Assembly (NCBI RefSeq): GCF_048544455.1
Contig: NC_133538.1
Span: 451,621,311-451,685,310 of the forward strand
DNA: 64,000 nt
Direction: 5' to 3'
DNA from: Silene latifolia
Taxonomy: Eukaryota; Streptophyta; Magnoliopsida; Caryophyllales; Caryophyllaceae
This document shows, in pieces, positions 49,315-60,732 of this stretch. The translations under genes were made by a program, and so were the position numbers. Each line of letters begins with the position of its first letter. The first letter of the stretch is position 1. The notes under the pieces are model-generated. The model made no database searches and was not told the DNA's origin. It saw nothing but the letters and a program-made list of their open reading frames with translations.

Positions 49315-51609
49315 GGTGTGTTGAGGTAGCGAATGTTTACCGGTCACCTTACTTTATCAGAAACGTGGACATGGTTCGTGACTTGAGTTGATCGGAAAAA
49401 TTGGTAGGAGACTATGTATTTTCAGAGGATTTAGATGAAGAGTACGTATCACTCTCCTATATTTTTTTAATCTTATTCGGCATATATGTATTATATTTCT
49501 TTTGTATAACACTAAGGTTTCATGTTATCATAACTGTATAGGGAGGTTTTATTTAGCTGTGCGAGCAAGACTCTCACACGAAGTCATATGAAGAGTTTGC
49601 TTCTTGATCGTCGAGTTCATACAGATGTCATTTCTGTGTGGTGTGATTATTTGAATGAGGGAAACAAATTCAGAGATCGTAAATGCCCTTGCCGTCTATT
49701 TATCACAGAGACAACTGACGTAAGTGTTCCATGGCTGTTCTCAACCTTGAGCTGCAATAGAGTTTCGAATAAATCAAGTAACCTTGTAGATGCTTGAAAT
49801 ATCAACCTAGGTGCATTAAACAACACTGAACATGCATCAAATAAGTGTCCAATTATTACAGGTTTTTATTCTCTAATACGGGTCTCCTAATTTGATGAAC
49901 AGATTGACTCATTGGATGTCAACTTTGCAGACGTGGAGTTGGTAAGTCCTTAAAGATTTTTACATTACCATGGCAGTTCTCAACTAAGTGTCTTTCTCTT
50001 CATTTTCGTCTTTCTTTTCATTGTTGTCTTTGTTTTCAATGTCGTACAGGTTTTCATTCCTATTGTTACACCCTTGCCATTTGTCTTATGTTACCATGTT
50101 AGTAAGAAGATGTTAGAAGTGATGCACTTGATGCCTCTGTCAACTAACTATTCTTGCCATGTTAGACCTGCGGTATGTCTTCAGATCTTTTTGCAATAAA
50201 GTGCCTGATTTTCGTCTAATTTTTGTGAGAGATTATTTACTTGTCATTGTTTTACCTCTATCAGAAGAACTTGTTGAGTACGCTTTCAAGTAAGATTCCA
50301 AAGTTGGTGTCTTCATGACTTTTGATTCCTAAGTTGTATATTCCGCACGTTGCCGTTGATGTCGGGCATGATACTGGAATCTACCTCATGCGTCATATGG
50401 AGATGTACAACGGGGCTAAAGGACACTTAGGTTTAAAGGTGGGTCTAAAGGGAGTAAGTCTGTATTATTTAATTCAACTTTTCCTTGTATGTGCATTAAA
50501 TATGAAGGCACTGATGTTGATTTCTTTTGTTGTTATTGTTCAGAGAGTTGATGTTAAACGTTATGTTGTGAGGGTTTGCAATGAAATTCTAACTTGGAGA
50601 TACAACTCTTACAAACTTCAACTGACGGCTGCAGCAAAGGCTTACAAGAATGGCGGTCAGATTCGATAATGCGAAATCTTAAGTAGCTTTGCTTTCCATT
50701 TTTCCTTTCTTCCATGTTAATCAAGGAGCTTTTATTTTCCACTTTTCTCAGTAATCAAGCGCCACATGATGATTTATCATATACAGATGCACACTTGATC
50801 AATTATATTCGGAATAATGGGAAGAATAAGGAGTAAGTTCTAACTGACCATACAACTTTTTTAAACTTGCTTTTGTCCACTCTTTCTTTGTTACGAGTTT
50901 TCTAATCTAATTACAATATGTGCATCATTAGTGAGGTCGTTGTAGAAACCGATTGGTTGCAAGTTACCCAAGGCGCATTACAGACCTTGCTACCAGGAAA
51001 TTGGGTAATGGATATAGTTATTGATGCTGTTGGTATTCGTACTACAATCGAAAACCCAAGTGTTGTGTATTTTCCGACAATAATAAAGGTATTCATATTC
51101 CTTATTGTGTCAAATGCTTGTTTTTGGTTTTTGAGATTACAAAGAATTTTGACAAATGTTCTCAAATTTCAGGGAGTTGTCGGTAAAAAGGTGTTTCGAA
51201 GTCAATACGTCCTACTTGACTACTTGCCCTCAATCTAAACACAATCCAACTGGTAAATAAACATTCTCTTACTTTTTTTTTCCATCCATTTTTTTTTCAA
51301 TGCACTTTTTTTTTTTCATTTGAAGTCGATACATCCTACTTGACTACTTTGTAATATTTCAGGCTTTCTTTCCTTATTGTGTGCAGAGATCACATTGGTT
51401 TGCATGTGTTGTTGACTTTAGGAAAAGGATGAACTTCATACTCGACTTCAGCCTGCCCAGGCGCCCTGAAGTCAGACAAAAAATTTTAGTTGAACAGGTA
51501 TGATTTATTAGTTTTTGCACAAAAACATGTTACCCATGACTTATTATATCCGGAATGCTGCTCAACAGTTTTTGACTGCCCAAAATGCATTGTCGAATTA
51601 AAATACTGT

Positions 51610-51912
51610 TGGTGATCTTTATGTGCATGAAATACCCTTGGATGTCCATGTAATAACCTTCAGCGTGCATGAAATACCCTTTTACCCTTGGAATAGCATC
51701 GACATTTATGTTTTTGAAAAGTTATGTCGGCACATTTAGCTGAGAGTTTATTCAACGAGTTTATTCAATTGTGAATATGATACACAAAAGGCAGCTCAAT
51801 GGTTTTCGACTTTCCAAAATGCATTGTCGAATAAGAATACTGTTGGCAATCTTTATGTGCAGGAAATAACCTTGTCTGTGCATGACATAACCTTTCATGT
51901 GCATTAAATACC
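51610..51912 (+). repeat. MULE B minisatellite, intron of ULP1-like gene
   Basis: Two groups of three units such as GTGCATGAAATACCCTTGGA, with a period of about 22, lie between the His/Asp exon and the Cys exon. Each group follows a duplicated stretch (GCATTGTCGAAT and CTGTTGG), so a block of about 230 bp was itself duplicated. Confidence 0.85.
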
Positions 51913-52849
51913 CTTACACCACAATCACAATCACTCACTGTCTTGTTTTTGTATAGCTCCTGCCTACTTTGGAGATCATCGCAAGAGACTCTCCAAGATA
52001 CACAAGGTTGTTGGAGATCAAGACTTTTTAGTGGGAGGTTGTGCAAGTGCCTCGACAAAAGAACGGGTATTCTTGTGGAGTTTATTTGTTGAAGTGGCTA
52101 GAAAATTTATGTGATCCAAGCATCATGGACTGATAAGCGTTCTTACGAGGTATAAATTTTTCAACAAACTTTTGTAAACATTATTCAGTATATTTTATTT
52201 CAATATTTGTTGTCAAATGAAATTTATATGTAGGATTTGGATGAATATGCTACGAGTATGATTGCACGTCTCATCAAATGGAAGCGAAACACGAGAAAGG
52301 TAAATATAAAGAACTTTCAAATGCCTAATTTAAATTTTGCCTAATTTTAATCTTCTTTTCATTAGATTCTGTCTCGGAGTGACTTTTACGTAACATTATT
52401 ACCCCCCCCCCCCCTCCCCGTTTTTTTTGTAGGATTATCACTAAGTGATAGTTTCTAAACACTTGAGTCGAGGGATGTGCAAAGGGAGTGGCAGATGACC
52501 TAATCCAACATTCGAAACACTGAGCCATTTTTTGATCTAATTCCTTGAGTCGAGGGATGTGCAAAGGGAGTAGACCCTGGAATATTAGATTCTTGGTACA
52601 TATTAGATTCTGGAATATGTAGTACACTAAGTCTTGAGAGTACATATTAGATTTTGGAATATGTAAGGCGTGTAAGACATGAAGTCATGTTTCTGGACTA
52701 ATTCTGGAAACATATCATGAGGCAACGAAAACAAGAGACAATTTTTAAAATTGGACAACGAACATGTCACGTGGCAACGAAAACGAGAGATAATTTTCAA
52801 AATCGGACAACGAAAAGGCTGTACGGAAATCTCTCTAACATCGTAAATG

Positions 52850-53165
52850 CATTAAAAAAATATTCCACGTGCATGAAATAACAGTGTGCATGCATGAAAT
52901 ATGTTAGTCATGTGTCCAAGGTCAAATCTTAAAGTAATCTCAAGTGAACTTTTAAAATGTTGCATTTTCATTTAGATTATTTTGGAATTTTATTATTAAC
53001 TTTGACGGTTGGGGATGTGGTAGCAAAGAAGGATGTAGTGGTAGGTCAAATCTTAAAGTAATCTTAAGTGAAATAACCATGATGTGCATGAAATAACGTT
53101 ATTTGTGCATGAAATACATATATATGTGCATGAAATACCGTTGTATGTGCACGAAATAATGGTGA
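52850..53165 (+). repeat. MULE B minisatellite downstream of ULP1-like gene
   Basis: Scattered and clustered units such as GTGCATGAAATAACGTTATT (cluster 53083-53160, period about 22). They lie between the convergent ULP1-like and FAR1-like genes, in the place occupied in MULE A by the 109-bp higher-order array. Confidence 0.85.
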
Positions 53166-53225
53166 CCGGAACACTCTCGTTTTACATTCTATAAGTGTTA
53201 CATTCATTCGTCTTAAGAAAAAAAG

Positions 53226-53440
53226 TCCAACATCTATCAAATAAAATAAAAAGTCTCTAATTATTCAATAAGGCAAATGTCCAACATCTATCAAATAAAA
53301 TAAAAATACCGACTTTTTCAATAACGCAAATGTCCAACATCTATCAAATAAAATAAAAATCCCGAATTTTTCAACAAGGCAAATGTCCAACATCTATCAA
53401 ATAAGATAAAAATCCCGAATTTTTCAATAAGGCAAATGTC
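53226..53440. repeat. 53-bp tandem repeat, four units
   Basis: GTCCAACATCTATCAAATAA begins units at about 53226, 53279, 53332 and 53385; a fifth start is truncated. Units are 85-95 percent alike by eye. The array lies just downstream of the FAR1-like stop codon at 53474. Confidence 0.95.
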
Positions 53441-53473
53441 GAATGCTTTAAATATTCTTTAAACAAAATTACT

Positions 53474-55663
53474 CTACTCATTGTCGGTTGTCCTTCGGTC
53501 ACAATTCCTGCTGCCGTGGTTCGCCATCTCCCCACAACCCCTGCATTTTCTTAACGCTTTCTTGTTCACTTCCCCAGCTCGTTCTCTTTGTGAGATCAAC
53601 CTTTTTCCCGAGCCGTTGTTTTTGCACTGCCTTGGAGGCAAAACCTTAATCTCACTAGGGATGCTTGTTCCTAAAAGTATCCCAATTTCAGCATTCTTGT
53701 CCTTTACCTTTGCAATACCAGTATTGTCACTTTCATCTAGGGAATTTTTTCCCCTTTCCTTGAACTCACGCAAAATCCCAACCAACTCATCACAATGCCC
53801 AGGACTCTGTTCAACGAGTGCCACACAAGTAAACAACTCTGACCAAAACTCACCAACTTTGTTTTTCTGTACACCCATTGATGTATAATCAGTAAGCAAC
53901 TGGCCATTACAGCCGACGATTAGTTGGCAGGTTTCTAGTTTGCTCCGCCGACTAAGCAGGTAGTCACTTGGAACTTTCTGAATTGCCCGATCTTTAAAGA
54001 CACACTGAGCATGTCGACAGAGTATTCCATGTCTTTCAAATTTCTTGCAAGTGCATACCACTGAAACATCATCCTTCTTAAAACCAACCTTATACGTTTT
54101 GTTTCGAACTTGATCTATGATATTTGTGTATAGAATTGGATATGTTTTATCTTTTTCTTTATCCCTAACACCACATGAATAGCAAGCTGCTTCGACTTCC
54201 TTTTGAAACTCGCCGAAAATTGTTGGAGTGTAGATTTCTGATGCATGCTTTTCTAGGGCTAATGGAGTCGACAACTGGGAGAAGGCGTTTTTTTATTGTG
54301 CAACGAGTTTTGAATGAGTCCATCTTTGTGCATCCATCGCACTCTCAAATCTCATCCAAAACTCAACTAGGGTTAAATTAGGATTAGTGAAGTTGCTGAA
54401 AAAGTGGTTTTCTGACTCTGACCTGGAGGTTGTTCTCATCAAACCTCCTAAAAACAGGTCCCGAAAGTAAGCTGGAACCCACATATTTCTAATGCTGTAC
54501 TTCTCCTTAAGCCACTCGTTATCCGACAATCCATGAGATTCAACTATTGTTGTCCACCTTTCCTCAAATTCAGGCGGCTCCACATCTTCGCTCCAAATAC
54601 ATCGGTTTATCTTCTTTAGAAACTCAATATCTTTACATGTTATAGGCCCTACCTTCTCAGGCAACTTTTTCAGTATGTGCCACATGCAATATCTGTGTCG
54701 CACCTTGTCTTTCCTGGCTAATTTCATTCCTTCTTATATCCCCGCATCTTCATCAGTTATCATACAAACTGGATGACGACCCCCCATAGCCTCTACAAAT
54801 TTCGTAAATGGCCAAGCAAAGGAGTCCTTGCTCTCATTAATAATAAGTCCAGCCCCAATGGTCACGCATCTCTTATGATTATCCACCCCCCATGAAAGGG
54901 ACAAATATCATCCTATACTTGTTTTTTCTAAAGGTCGTATCAAAAGAGGTCATGTCCCCGAATAACAAATAGTTTTTAATATTAATAGGGTCAGCCCAAA
55001 ACACATGTGACAATTGACCTATCTCGACTACCACAAAATCAAAATAAAAAATGGACACATGTGTTTTATCTTCATAAAATGCTCAATAAGCATTTGAGCA
55101 TCCCCCTCTGATAAATAAATTTTGATATCTCTAGAAAAGTTCTTAAAGTCTTCCAAGGATGCACCCACATTCCTATAACCTCCAACATACTCCTTGAACA
55201 ACCTATACGACTTAACTGGACCTATGTTATTTTTGGAGTTGTCAATTATCATTTTTTTGTGAACTACATTCAATTCTCTCGTTTGTGTCAAATATACCAT
55301 TGTTGATGGTGTTTGTGGCATATGATTATGACCTTCATGAAAACCATATATTTGGTATTTACCCATATTAGGACCTTCCTCCAAAATTCGCTTAAATTTA
55401 ACACAAGAAGAACATTCTATCCTAGTCCTTTGCCTCCGGTGAATTTTCCCTTTCGCTTCACATACTCCAGCCTTATTACACACAACTTTTTTATGCGTGA
55501 CGACACCGTTTTTAGACTTTTGTGAGCTTAATCTAGTCACAAACCCACATTCTTTTGCATATGCTTCATAAAACTCAACACCTAGTTCAAGCTTATCGAA
55601 TAGCATACCAATAACAGGCTTAAGATGGTTGAGACACTCAAAAACCCAATTCGTGTTGCACAT
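53474..55663 (-). pseudogene. FAR1-like MULE transposase of MULE B
   Basis: On minus. The FAR1 DNA-binding part (55028-55663) has GVEFYEAYAKECGFVTRLSS, spaced Cys residues and FHEGHNH. The DDE core follows in broken form at 54730-55020 (SFDTTFRKNKYRM with the first Asp, then MITDEDAGI with the second), with a frameshift near 54890 and a stop near 54735. 54293-54727 continues with HRYCMWHILKKLPEKVG and EPPEFEERW (candidate Glu), ending in a stop at 54293. 53474-54274 holds an intact SWIM finger (CTCKKFERHGILCRH) and a C-terminal CCHC knuckle (CRGCGEMANHGSRNC). Nuclear transposase function is known for the family. The order and convergence with the ULP1-like gene equal those of MULE A. A first exon probably lies at 55728-55925. 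Confidence 0.88.
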
Positions 55664-56064
55664 TACACCTTATTTCATGCACACTGAACTAACTTTTTAA
55701 CAATAATAACTAAGACAACAATGAAACTCACAACTTCAGGATGAATAGAATTGTACCTTCAACAAATTCGAAAGTCACAACTTCAGGAACATCATGTTCA
55801 ACTGCTATTGCAGATATTTCTAATATAGGTTGACATGCATTAGCTTCAACAGTCACTCCTTCATTTGTAATGACATTTGAAGAAGTTTGTGATAGTATTG
55901 AGCAGTTGTCATTGTCATTATTGCTGCAACAAGAAATGTCAAAAATTAAATAAGCAACAATATAGCAGTATAATTCATGAAATTGAGTCCCTGATTTTAA
56001 CAAATGTAGGCAATTTCACAATTTCTCCAACCCTAATTTCTCAAATAAGCCAATTTGATTCACA

Positions 56065-56155
56065 AAATCACACTTTGATGCGCCTAAACAGGAATTTGAT
56101 GCACATAAACAGGAATTTAGATGCACATAAACAAGAATTTGATGCACATAAACGG
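56065..56155 (-). repeat. MULE B minisatellite, antisense on plus, near FAR1-like gene B
   Basis: Four units of about 21-22 bp (GATGCACATAAACAGGAATT type). On minus they read TGTGCATCAAATTCCTGTTT, related to GTGCATGAAATAACCTTG. The sense thus again follows the gene on that side. Confidence 0.75.
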
Positions 56156-56617
56156 TCTCCAACCCTAATTTCTCAGTTTCCCCAATTTAATTCATGAAAC
56201 CCTAAATTCAGAAGCATAATTTATCAATCCACAAACTTAATAGACGAATTAAACCCTAATTTCATGATTTCAACGAATTTCTCAAATCCCCTATCCTTAA
56301 TTTCTCAGTTTCCCCAATTTAATTGACGAAACCCTAAATTCAGAAGCATAATTCATCAATTCAAAAATCTAATCGATGAATCAATCCCTAATTTCATGAA
56401 AAATCTAATTTAATCAACTAATTCAACTAATTTCCCAACAAATAATCATGAAGATCGAAATTTACCTCCAAATTTAACTCGAATTTAAAGGCTTCATTGA
56501 TTGAAGCAGCGTCGAAAGGTTGATTGTCGAAGAATTTATCGTTCGATTGGAGAGAAAGTTAAGGTTTGATTATCTAAGAGGCGATGGCGGAAGGTTTTGA
56601 TAGTCGACAGATGAGTT

Positions 56618-56618
<1 letters not shown>

Positions 56619-56664
<46 letters not shown>
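56619..56664. repeat. GA microsatellite
   Basis: About 22 GA dinucleotides in the leader of the FAR1-like gene (CT on its coding strand). Confidence 0.96.
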
Positions 56665-56668
<4 letters not shown>

Positions 56669-56795
56669 TGAGAGAGAAAGCAAAATTTAAAAATGACTGA
56701 GATTAGGTGGGTTTGGGAGGGACGCGCGAAAAAATATGGAGTTTGGTTAAGTTAATCTCAGCCTGTGTATTATTAGACCCAAGGATTATTAAGTG

Positions 56796-56853
56796 GTTCT
56801 CATGGTTCTCATTATATATAACCGAACGATCACTCGGTGAGAACGGTGAGAAC
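56796..56853. other. Head-to-head MULE end motifs
   Basis: GTTCTCATGGTTCTCA (56796-56811) and TGAGAACGGTGAGAAC (56838-56853) are reverse complements at 14 of 16 positions. Each is a doublet of TGAGAAC with a 9-base period. The first would end MULE B, the second would begin MULE C. Confidence 0.6.
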
Positions 56854-57779
56854 AAACCTCATCCCTTAGATTAAGTGAAATCAACGGCTGAAAATATTTT
56901 CAATTAAACCCAATGTTTAATTAAAACCCGTCAAACCATTAACTCCCCCCTGCTTCCTTCGTCTTATTGAAATCCCCAACCCCATTTTTTTAATTAAGAC
57001 AAATCAATTTTTGTTCACCATTTTTAGCGATAATGTTAGCCCACATTAACACTATCACCATCTCCTTCTTCACCTATCGCCAAGCAGCAGTTCGGCGTTC
57101 AATACGCAGGCGACTTTGTCTCTCTGCCTGACACTTCTCCTCTTATTATTCCTCTCTACTTGTCTTCGACTCCCGCGCAAACGCCAACGTATCACCGGCG
57201 AAAGGACAAGCTAAGGCGTTGATTTGGATGGTCTTCATCAGTCACGTCGTCTGAGGTTGTTGAAAATCTCGCTGGAGTCGTCTGTTGAGTTGGTCGTTAT
57301 CGTCTCTCGAAACAATGTATCTACACCGTATTTTTATGTATCTACAAACTATTCCTATGTATCTATGACATTAATACACAAAAATTGTTCCTAGATATAT
57401 TAAATGTGCTTTGAGATACATCATTATGAGCAGTAGATACACTAAATTACTATTAAAGTAATAGAATAATGTGTCTTAACAATGGCGTTTCCTTATCTCG
57501 AAGCTATTGTTGGTACACCCTCCTAAATTTCTTCATTTTTTAATTTGTTATTAATCACTATTTGATCTTGTTATATTTTGGTAAAGATTGGTTGTTTATT
57601 TTTCGGGTTTCGGGGTTTTGGGTTATACTGCGTGGTTTAATTGAGGGTATAGGTATTGATGGCGTGATGGATTAACTTAATTGATGAATTTACTGGGAAT
57701 GAATTGTGTTAGTTTACATTAGAAGTTTGGTATGGGCGTGGAAGAGAAGTGCTCGAAGTCTCCTGACGGTGACTAAACG
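56838..57779 (+). mobile_element. Left end of a third MULE-like element (MULE C), truncated by the gypsy insertion
   Basis: TGAGAAC doublet, AT-rich part, C-rich stretch (56945), CT-rich leader (57055-57180) and then a minisatellite of about 21 bp (ATGTATCTACAAACTATTCC type, 57316-57440). The order is the same as at the left end of MULE B. It is cut at 57779 by the gypsy LTR, and no coding exon is reached. The identification rests on this shared order only. Confidence 0.45.
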
Positions 57780-59106
57780 TGTAATACTCCGTATTTATAA
57801 GTCTTGGGGTACTCTATCGAGTAGGCCTTACTCTGTCGAGTAAGGGTAAGTTGCGAAATAAAATAGTTTCTGACCTGTAGGGTACTCGATCGAGTAGCTG
57901 GGGCACTCGATCGAGTAAGGGGGTACTCGATCGAGTACCTTGGGTACTCGATCGAGTGTACGGTTTTGCGGGGAGTTTTCTCGGGTTTTGTTAATTATGC
58001 GATTAAGGTATTTAAGTTTCGTCGTCAATATTCTAAACCACTTTTACAAAACCTAAATTCCTGTTTCAGAGAGAGAGCAACAAGTTCATCTTCCTAATCG
58101 CATTCTTAGCAATTCCGGAGTTCGACGGTCGATTCTTGTCGTTGTTTATATCGTTGGGTTCCTTGCGTCGAGGGTAAGATCTATGTACCCTTTTTTTTGT
58201 TTTTCTTTGGTTTGGTTAAACCCTAATTTAGAGATTGGGGTTTTTATGTGTAGTATGTGATTGGTAGCCTCTATGTGTTGTATGATAGGAGGAGGGTTCA
58301 TAGAAGAGGCTTTTTGACTCAGTGATAGAGAGACCGTCGATTGTGTGCATACCAGGTAGGATTTCCTACTCGGTATTAGTCCCATAATGGGATATTGGTT
58401 GATGTATTGTATTTGGTTGTTTGATATAATAATTGTCTTTGTGATTGTGGTTGTGATCGTTGTTGATGGTTCGCGGGCGTGGCCTCGGTGAGTGGGGTCA
58501 CTTGCGGGGTGGCTTCACGCCTAGTTTCGCATATACAGGGAACCCGCCACGAAAGGGAAGTGCACATTAATGGACAGGGTTATCGCTCACTATGTGGAGC
58601 GGGGATTTGGTGGGTATGGCTGCGGTCCCCCATCGACGAGGTGTCCAGTGGACGATCGGTATTGAGATGATGGGAATTGGTTGGTTGTGTGTGTGTGTGT
58701 GTGACATTAAGGTGTCTGTATCTTATTGTTGTTATACATATTGATTGTGTGATTAGTATCGACCCTAGGTGTTGTTTTGTAAACTGCGGTGATCCATTCG
58801 GGGATGGTGAGCGGATATTGAGCGGTATTGAGATGAATCTTGGGATAGGCGGGATGCCACGACATGATGATAGGAGTCTTCCGCTGTAGCCTTTAGTTTA
58901 TTTACATTTCAGTTAGAACAGTCAGTTTGAGATCATGTATCGTACTTTTGGTTTGGTTTTGAGGATTGTAACTATTCGCTAAATTATTTATAATAAACGT
59001 TGTTTCTTTGTTGTTGTTTGATTATCATTGCCTCGGGTAACCGAGATGGTAATGTCTTCATACCTGAGTGGTCCTGGTAAGGCACTTGGAGTATGGGGGT
59101 GTTACA
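57780..59106 (+). repeat. 5' LTR of the right-hand gypsy element (1327 bp)
   Basis: It starts TGTAATACTCCG and ends GGGGGTGTTACA. Two degenerate palindromes (57811, 57830) and four perfect ACTCGATCGAGT (57884, 57905, 57925, 57946) lie near the start, spaced 19-21 bp within each group. A short TG run is at 58686-58701. Short ORFs in the LTR have no domain. Confidence 0.93.
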
Positions 59107-59108
59107 AA

Positions 59109-59120
59109 TGGTATCGGAGC
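59109..59120 (+). other. Primer binding site (tRNA-iMet), one mismatch
   Basis: TGGTATCGGAGC, two bases after the LTR. The usual sequence is TGGTATCAGAGC; one transition separates them. Confidence 0.9.
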
Positions 59121-59925
59121 GACGATCCTGAAACCTGTAACCAATGAACCTAATGAACATAGGGAGTCAATTAAAATGAACCCGGGGTAAAGGTTGTAGG
59201 AGCTAGTGCAAAGGCTTGGGAGACGTCCTAAAGTCGCAGGGGTCGCCCTACAACTTTGAACCGGTCACATGGGGGAAGTGTTTGTCGAGTCGTATGTGTG
59301 TTTGGTTAACTTGTGTAAGAATGTGATGAAATATGTTAATTTTTGGGTGTTGAAGTAGAAAGATGAGCATGTGAAAGAAAATGGTGATAGGTGGGAATTT
59401 GTTGATGAGATGATAACATGTTGGATGATTTACGATGTGGCATTTAATAACATGATGAAATGATCTCGTAGATAGTAGAAAAGATGCGTAGCATGCTTAT
59501 TATGATATAATGTGGTTTATAAGTTTAGCATGTTAGCATATGACGTAACATACCGGTAGCTTCTATGTATTAGCGTGACTCGATCGAGTGGGACTGAATC
59601 GATCGGGTGGGTTTTTGACGATTTTGAGTCCAGAATCGCGTTTTTGGGCACTTGATCGAGTAACTAGGGGTACTCGATCGAGTAAGGGGTCACTCGATCG
59701 AGTAGCCTAGCTACTCGATCGAGTAGGTAAGAGATCAGAAGGTCTGTTAAGGTCTGATGTTTGGGTACTCGATCGAGTATGTTGGGCACTCGATCGAGTA
59801 GCCCGTTACTCGGTCGAGTGGGTTTGGGAACTCGATCGAGTGGGTTCTGGGTGTCGTGTCTTCGTGTTTTGAAGTTTAGTACGTATGTTCATATCTACCC
59901 TTTCTTATATATGTATAGTTTCAAG
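59121..59925 (+). other. Leader with a palindrome array before gag
   Basis: Non-coding. About ten ACTCGATCGAGT-type palindromes lie at 59578-59841 in three groups: 59578/59597; 59650, 59672, 59692, 59713; and 59767, 59788, 59808, 59830. Neighbouring starts are 19-22 bp apart. The last group lies within 85 bp of the gag ATG. Confidence 0.9.
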
Positions 59926-60732
59926 ATGCCGCCCAAGAGAACTGCTCTGTATGCGAGAGCTGAGGTTATGACCGTGGATGACATCGTTAAGATGTTAGAG
60001 CACCAGGATGCTCTTACTGAGACCCTAAAGAAAGTGAATGAGGATAGGAATAAGGAGAAGGAGGTTGATCATTCAAAAATCAGCCTTTACATAGCGAGGT
60101 TTAACCCGAAAGAATACAAGGGAGTTGGGGAGCCTAACCTTCTTGATAGTTGGCTGAGAGAGATGGAGAACATATTAGATTTGGTTCACTGTCCTGATGA
60201 GATGAGAGTGGAACAGGCTGTGTTCTATCTGAGGGAGGCAGCAGGCAAGTGGTGGGATTTAGTGAAAGTGAGTGCTAAGGAGATATATACAAACCAAGGC
60301 TTACCTGCTATACCTTGGGAGGAGTTTCGTAGGGCTATGAGGAAGGAGTTTGTACCGGAACATGTGAGGAGTAAGATGAGAGGAGAGTTTGATGGTTTTA
60401 AGATGACCGCTGAGATGTCTGTGGCTGAGTACTACAGGCTGTTCAATGAGAAGTCTAGGTATGCTGAGGATATGGGTTTGAGAGAAGAGAATCTGGCATT
60501 GAGGTTTGAGAGGGGGTTGACCCCTAAGATTATGGATAAGTTATCCGTGGGAGTCCCTACTGATGTTAAGGAAGCTTATGAGAGGGCTGGGAGAGCTGAG
60601 AGGTTGGTGGAGATGGCTCAAGAGAGGTTAGGTGGTGAGAAGAGGAAGTCTGAGAGTGAGGGTGGTGGCCAATCGAATCACAAGAAAGGCAACCACAATC
60701 GATCTAAGGGATTTTCTTACGGGTCCGGTTGA
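59926..60732 (+). CDS. gag (capsid) of the right-hand gypsy element
   Basis: An open frame of 268 codons runs from MPPKRTALYARAEVM. The frame is open further up, but there it translates the palindrome array, so the ATG at 59926 is preferred. The retrotransposon gag domain is seen in YIARFNPKEYKGVGEPNLLD, LREAAGKWWDLV and EEFRRAMRKEFVPEHVRSKM (residues about 55-165). The C-terminus is basic (SNHKKGNHNRSKG). The frame ends at 60732, before the zinc knuckle, which lies in a different frame downstream, so a frameshift separates them. Gag forms the cytoplasmic virus-like particle. Confidence 0.93.
   Translation: MPPKRTALYARAEVMTVDDIVKMLEHQDALTETLKKVNEDRNKEKEVDHSKISLYIARFNPKEYKGVGEPNLLDSWLREMENILDLVHCPDEMRVEQAVFYLREAAGKWWDLVKVSAKEIYTNQGLPAIPWEEFRRAMRKEFVPEHVRSKMRGEFDGFKMTAEMSVAEYYRLFNEKSRYAEDMGLREENLALRFERGLTPKIMDKLSVGVPTDVKEAYERAGRAERLVEMAQERLGGEKRKSESEGGGQSNHKKGNHNRSKGFSYGSG

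Larger units (their letters stand above)
48764..52444 (+). pseudogene. 3' half of the ULP1-like gene of MULE B
   Basis: The first exon (from about 48764) reads SSQVSLDESPIEPCSPT and ends KRCVE across the MITE insertion, then VANVYRSPYFIRNVDMVRDL. This matches VPVEVFRSPYLQRNINIIRD of MULE A copy 1. Further exon-like parts lie at 49560-49720 (HMKSLLLDRRVHTDVISVWC), 50317-50450, 50540-50669 and 50930-51090. The C48 domain has RSHWFACVVDFRKRMNFILD (51388-51450, His and Asp present) and QKNGYSCGVYLLKW (about 52038-52095, Gln and nucleophile Cys present, Ser before the Cys). A frameshift follows at SIMD (near 52125). The last exons end DYH-stop at 52444. All four catalytic positions survive, unlike in MULE A. 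Introns carry TGCATGAAATAACC units. Confidence 0.82.
55664..56795 (-). promoter_or_regulatory. First exon, intron and 5' flank of FAR1-like gene B
   Basis: 55728-55925 is an acidic open segment on minus (NEGVTVEANACQPILEISAI) that would precede the DNA-binding exon. Further out the sequence is non-coding. A stretch starting TCTCAGTTTCCCCAATTTAA is duplicated at 56171 and 56306. A GA microsatellite and CT-rich leader (on minus) follow. No promoter element is assigned. Confidence 0.5.

Noticed and set aside
58146..58889. ORFs inside the gypsy LTR as captured host coding sequence
   Set aside because: All lie within LTR limits shared with the copy at 38252-48514 and show no domain. LTR sequence is sufficient explanation.
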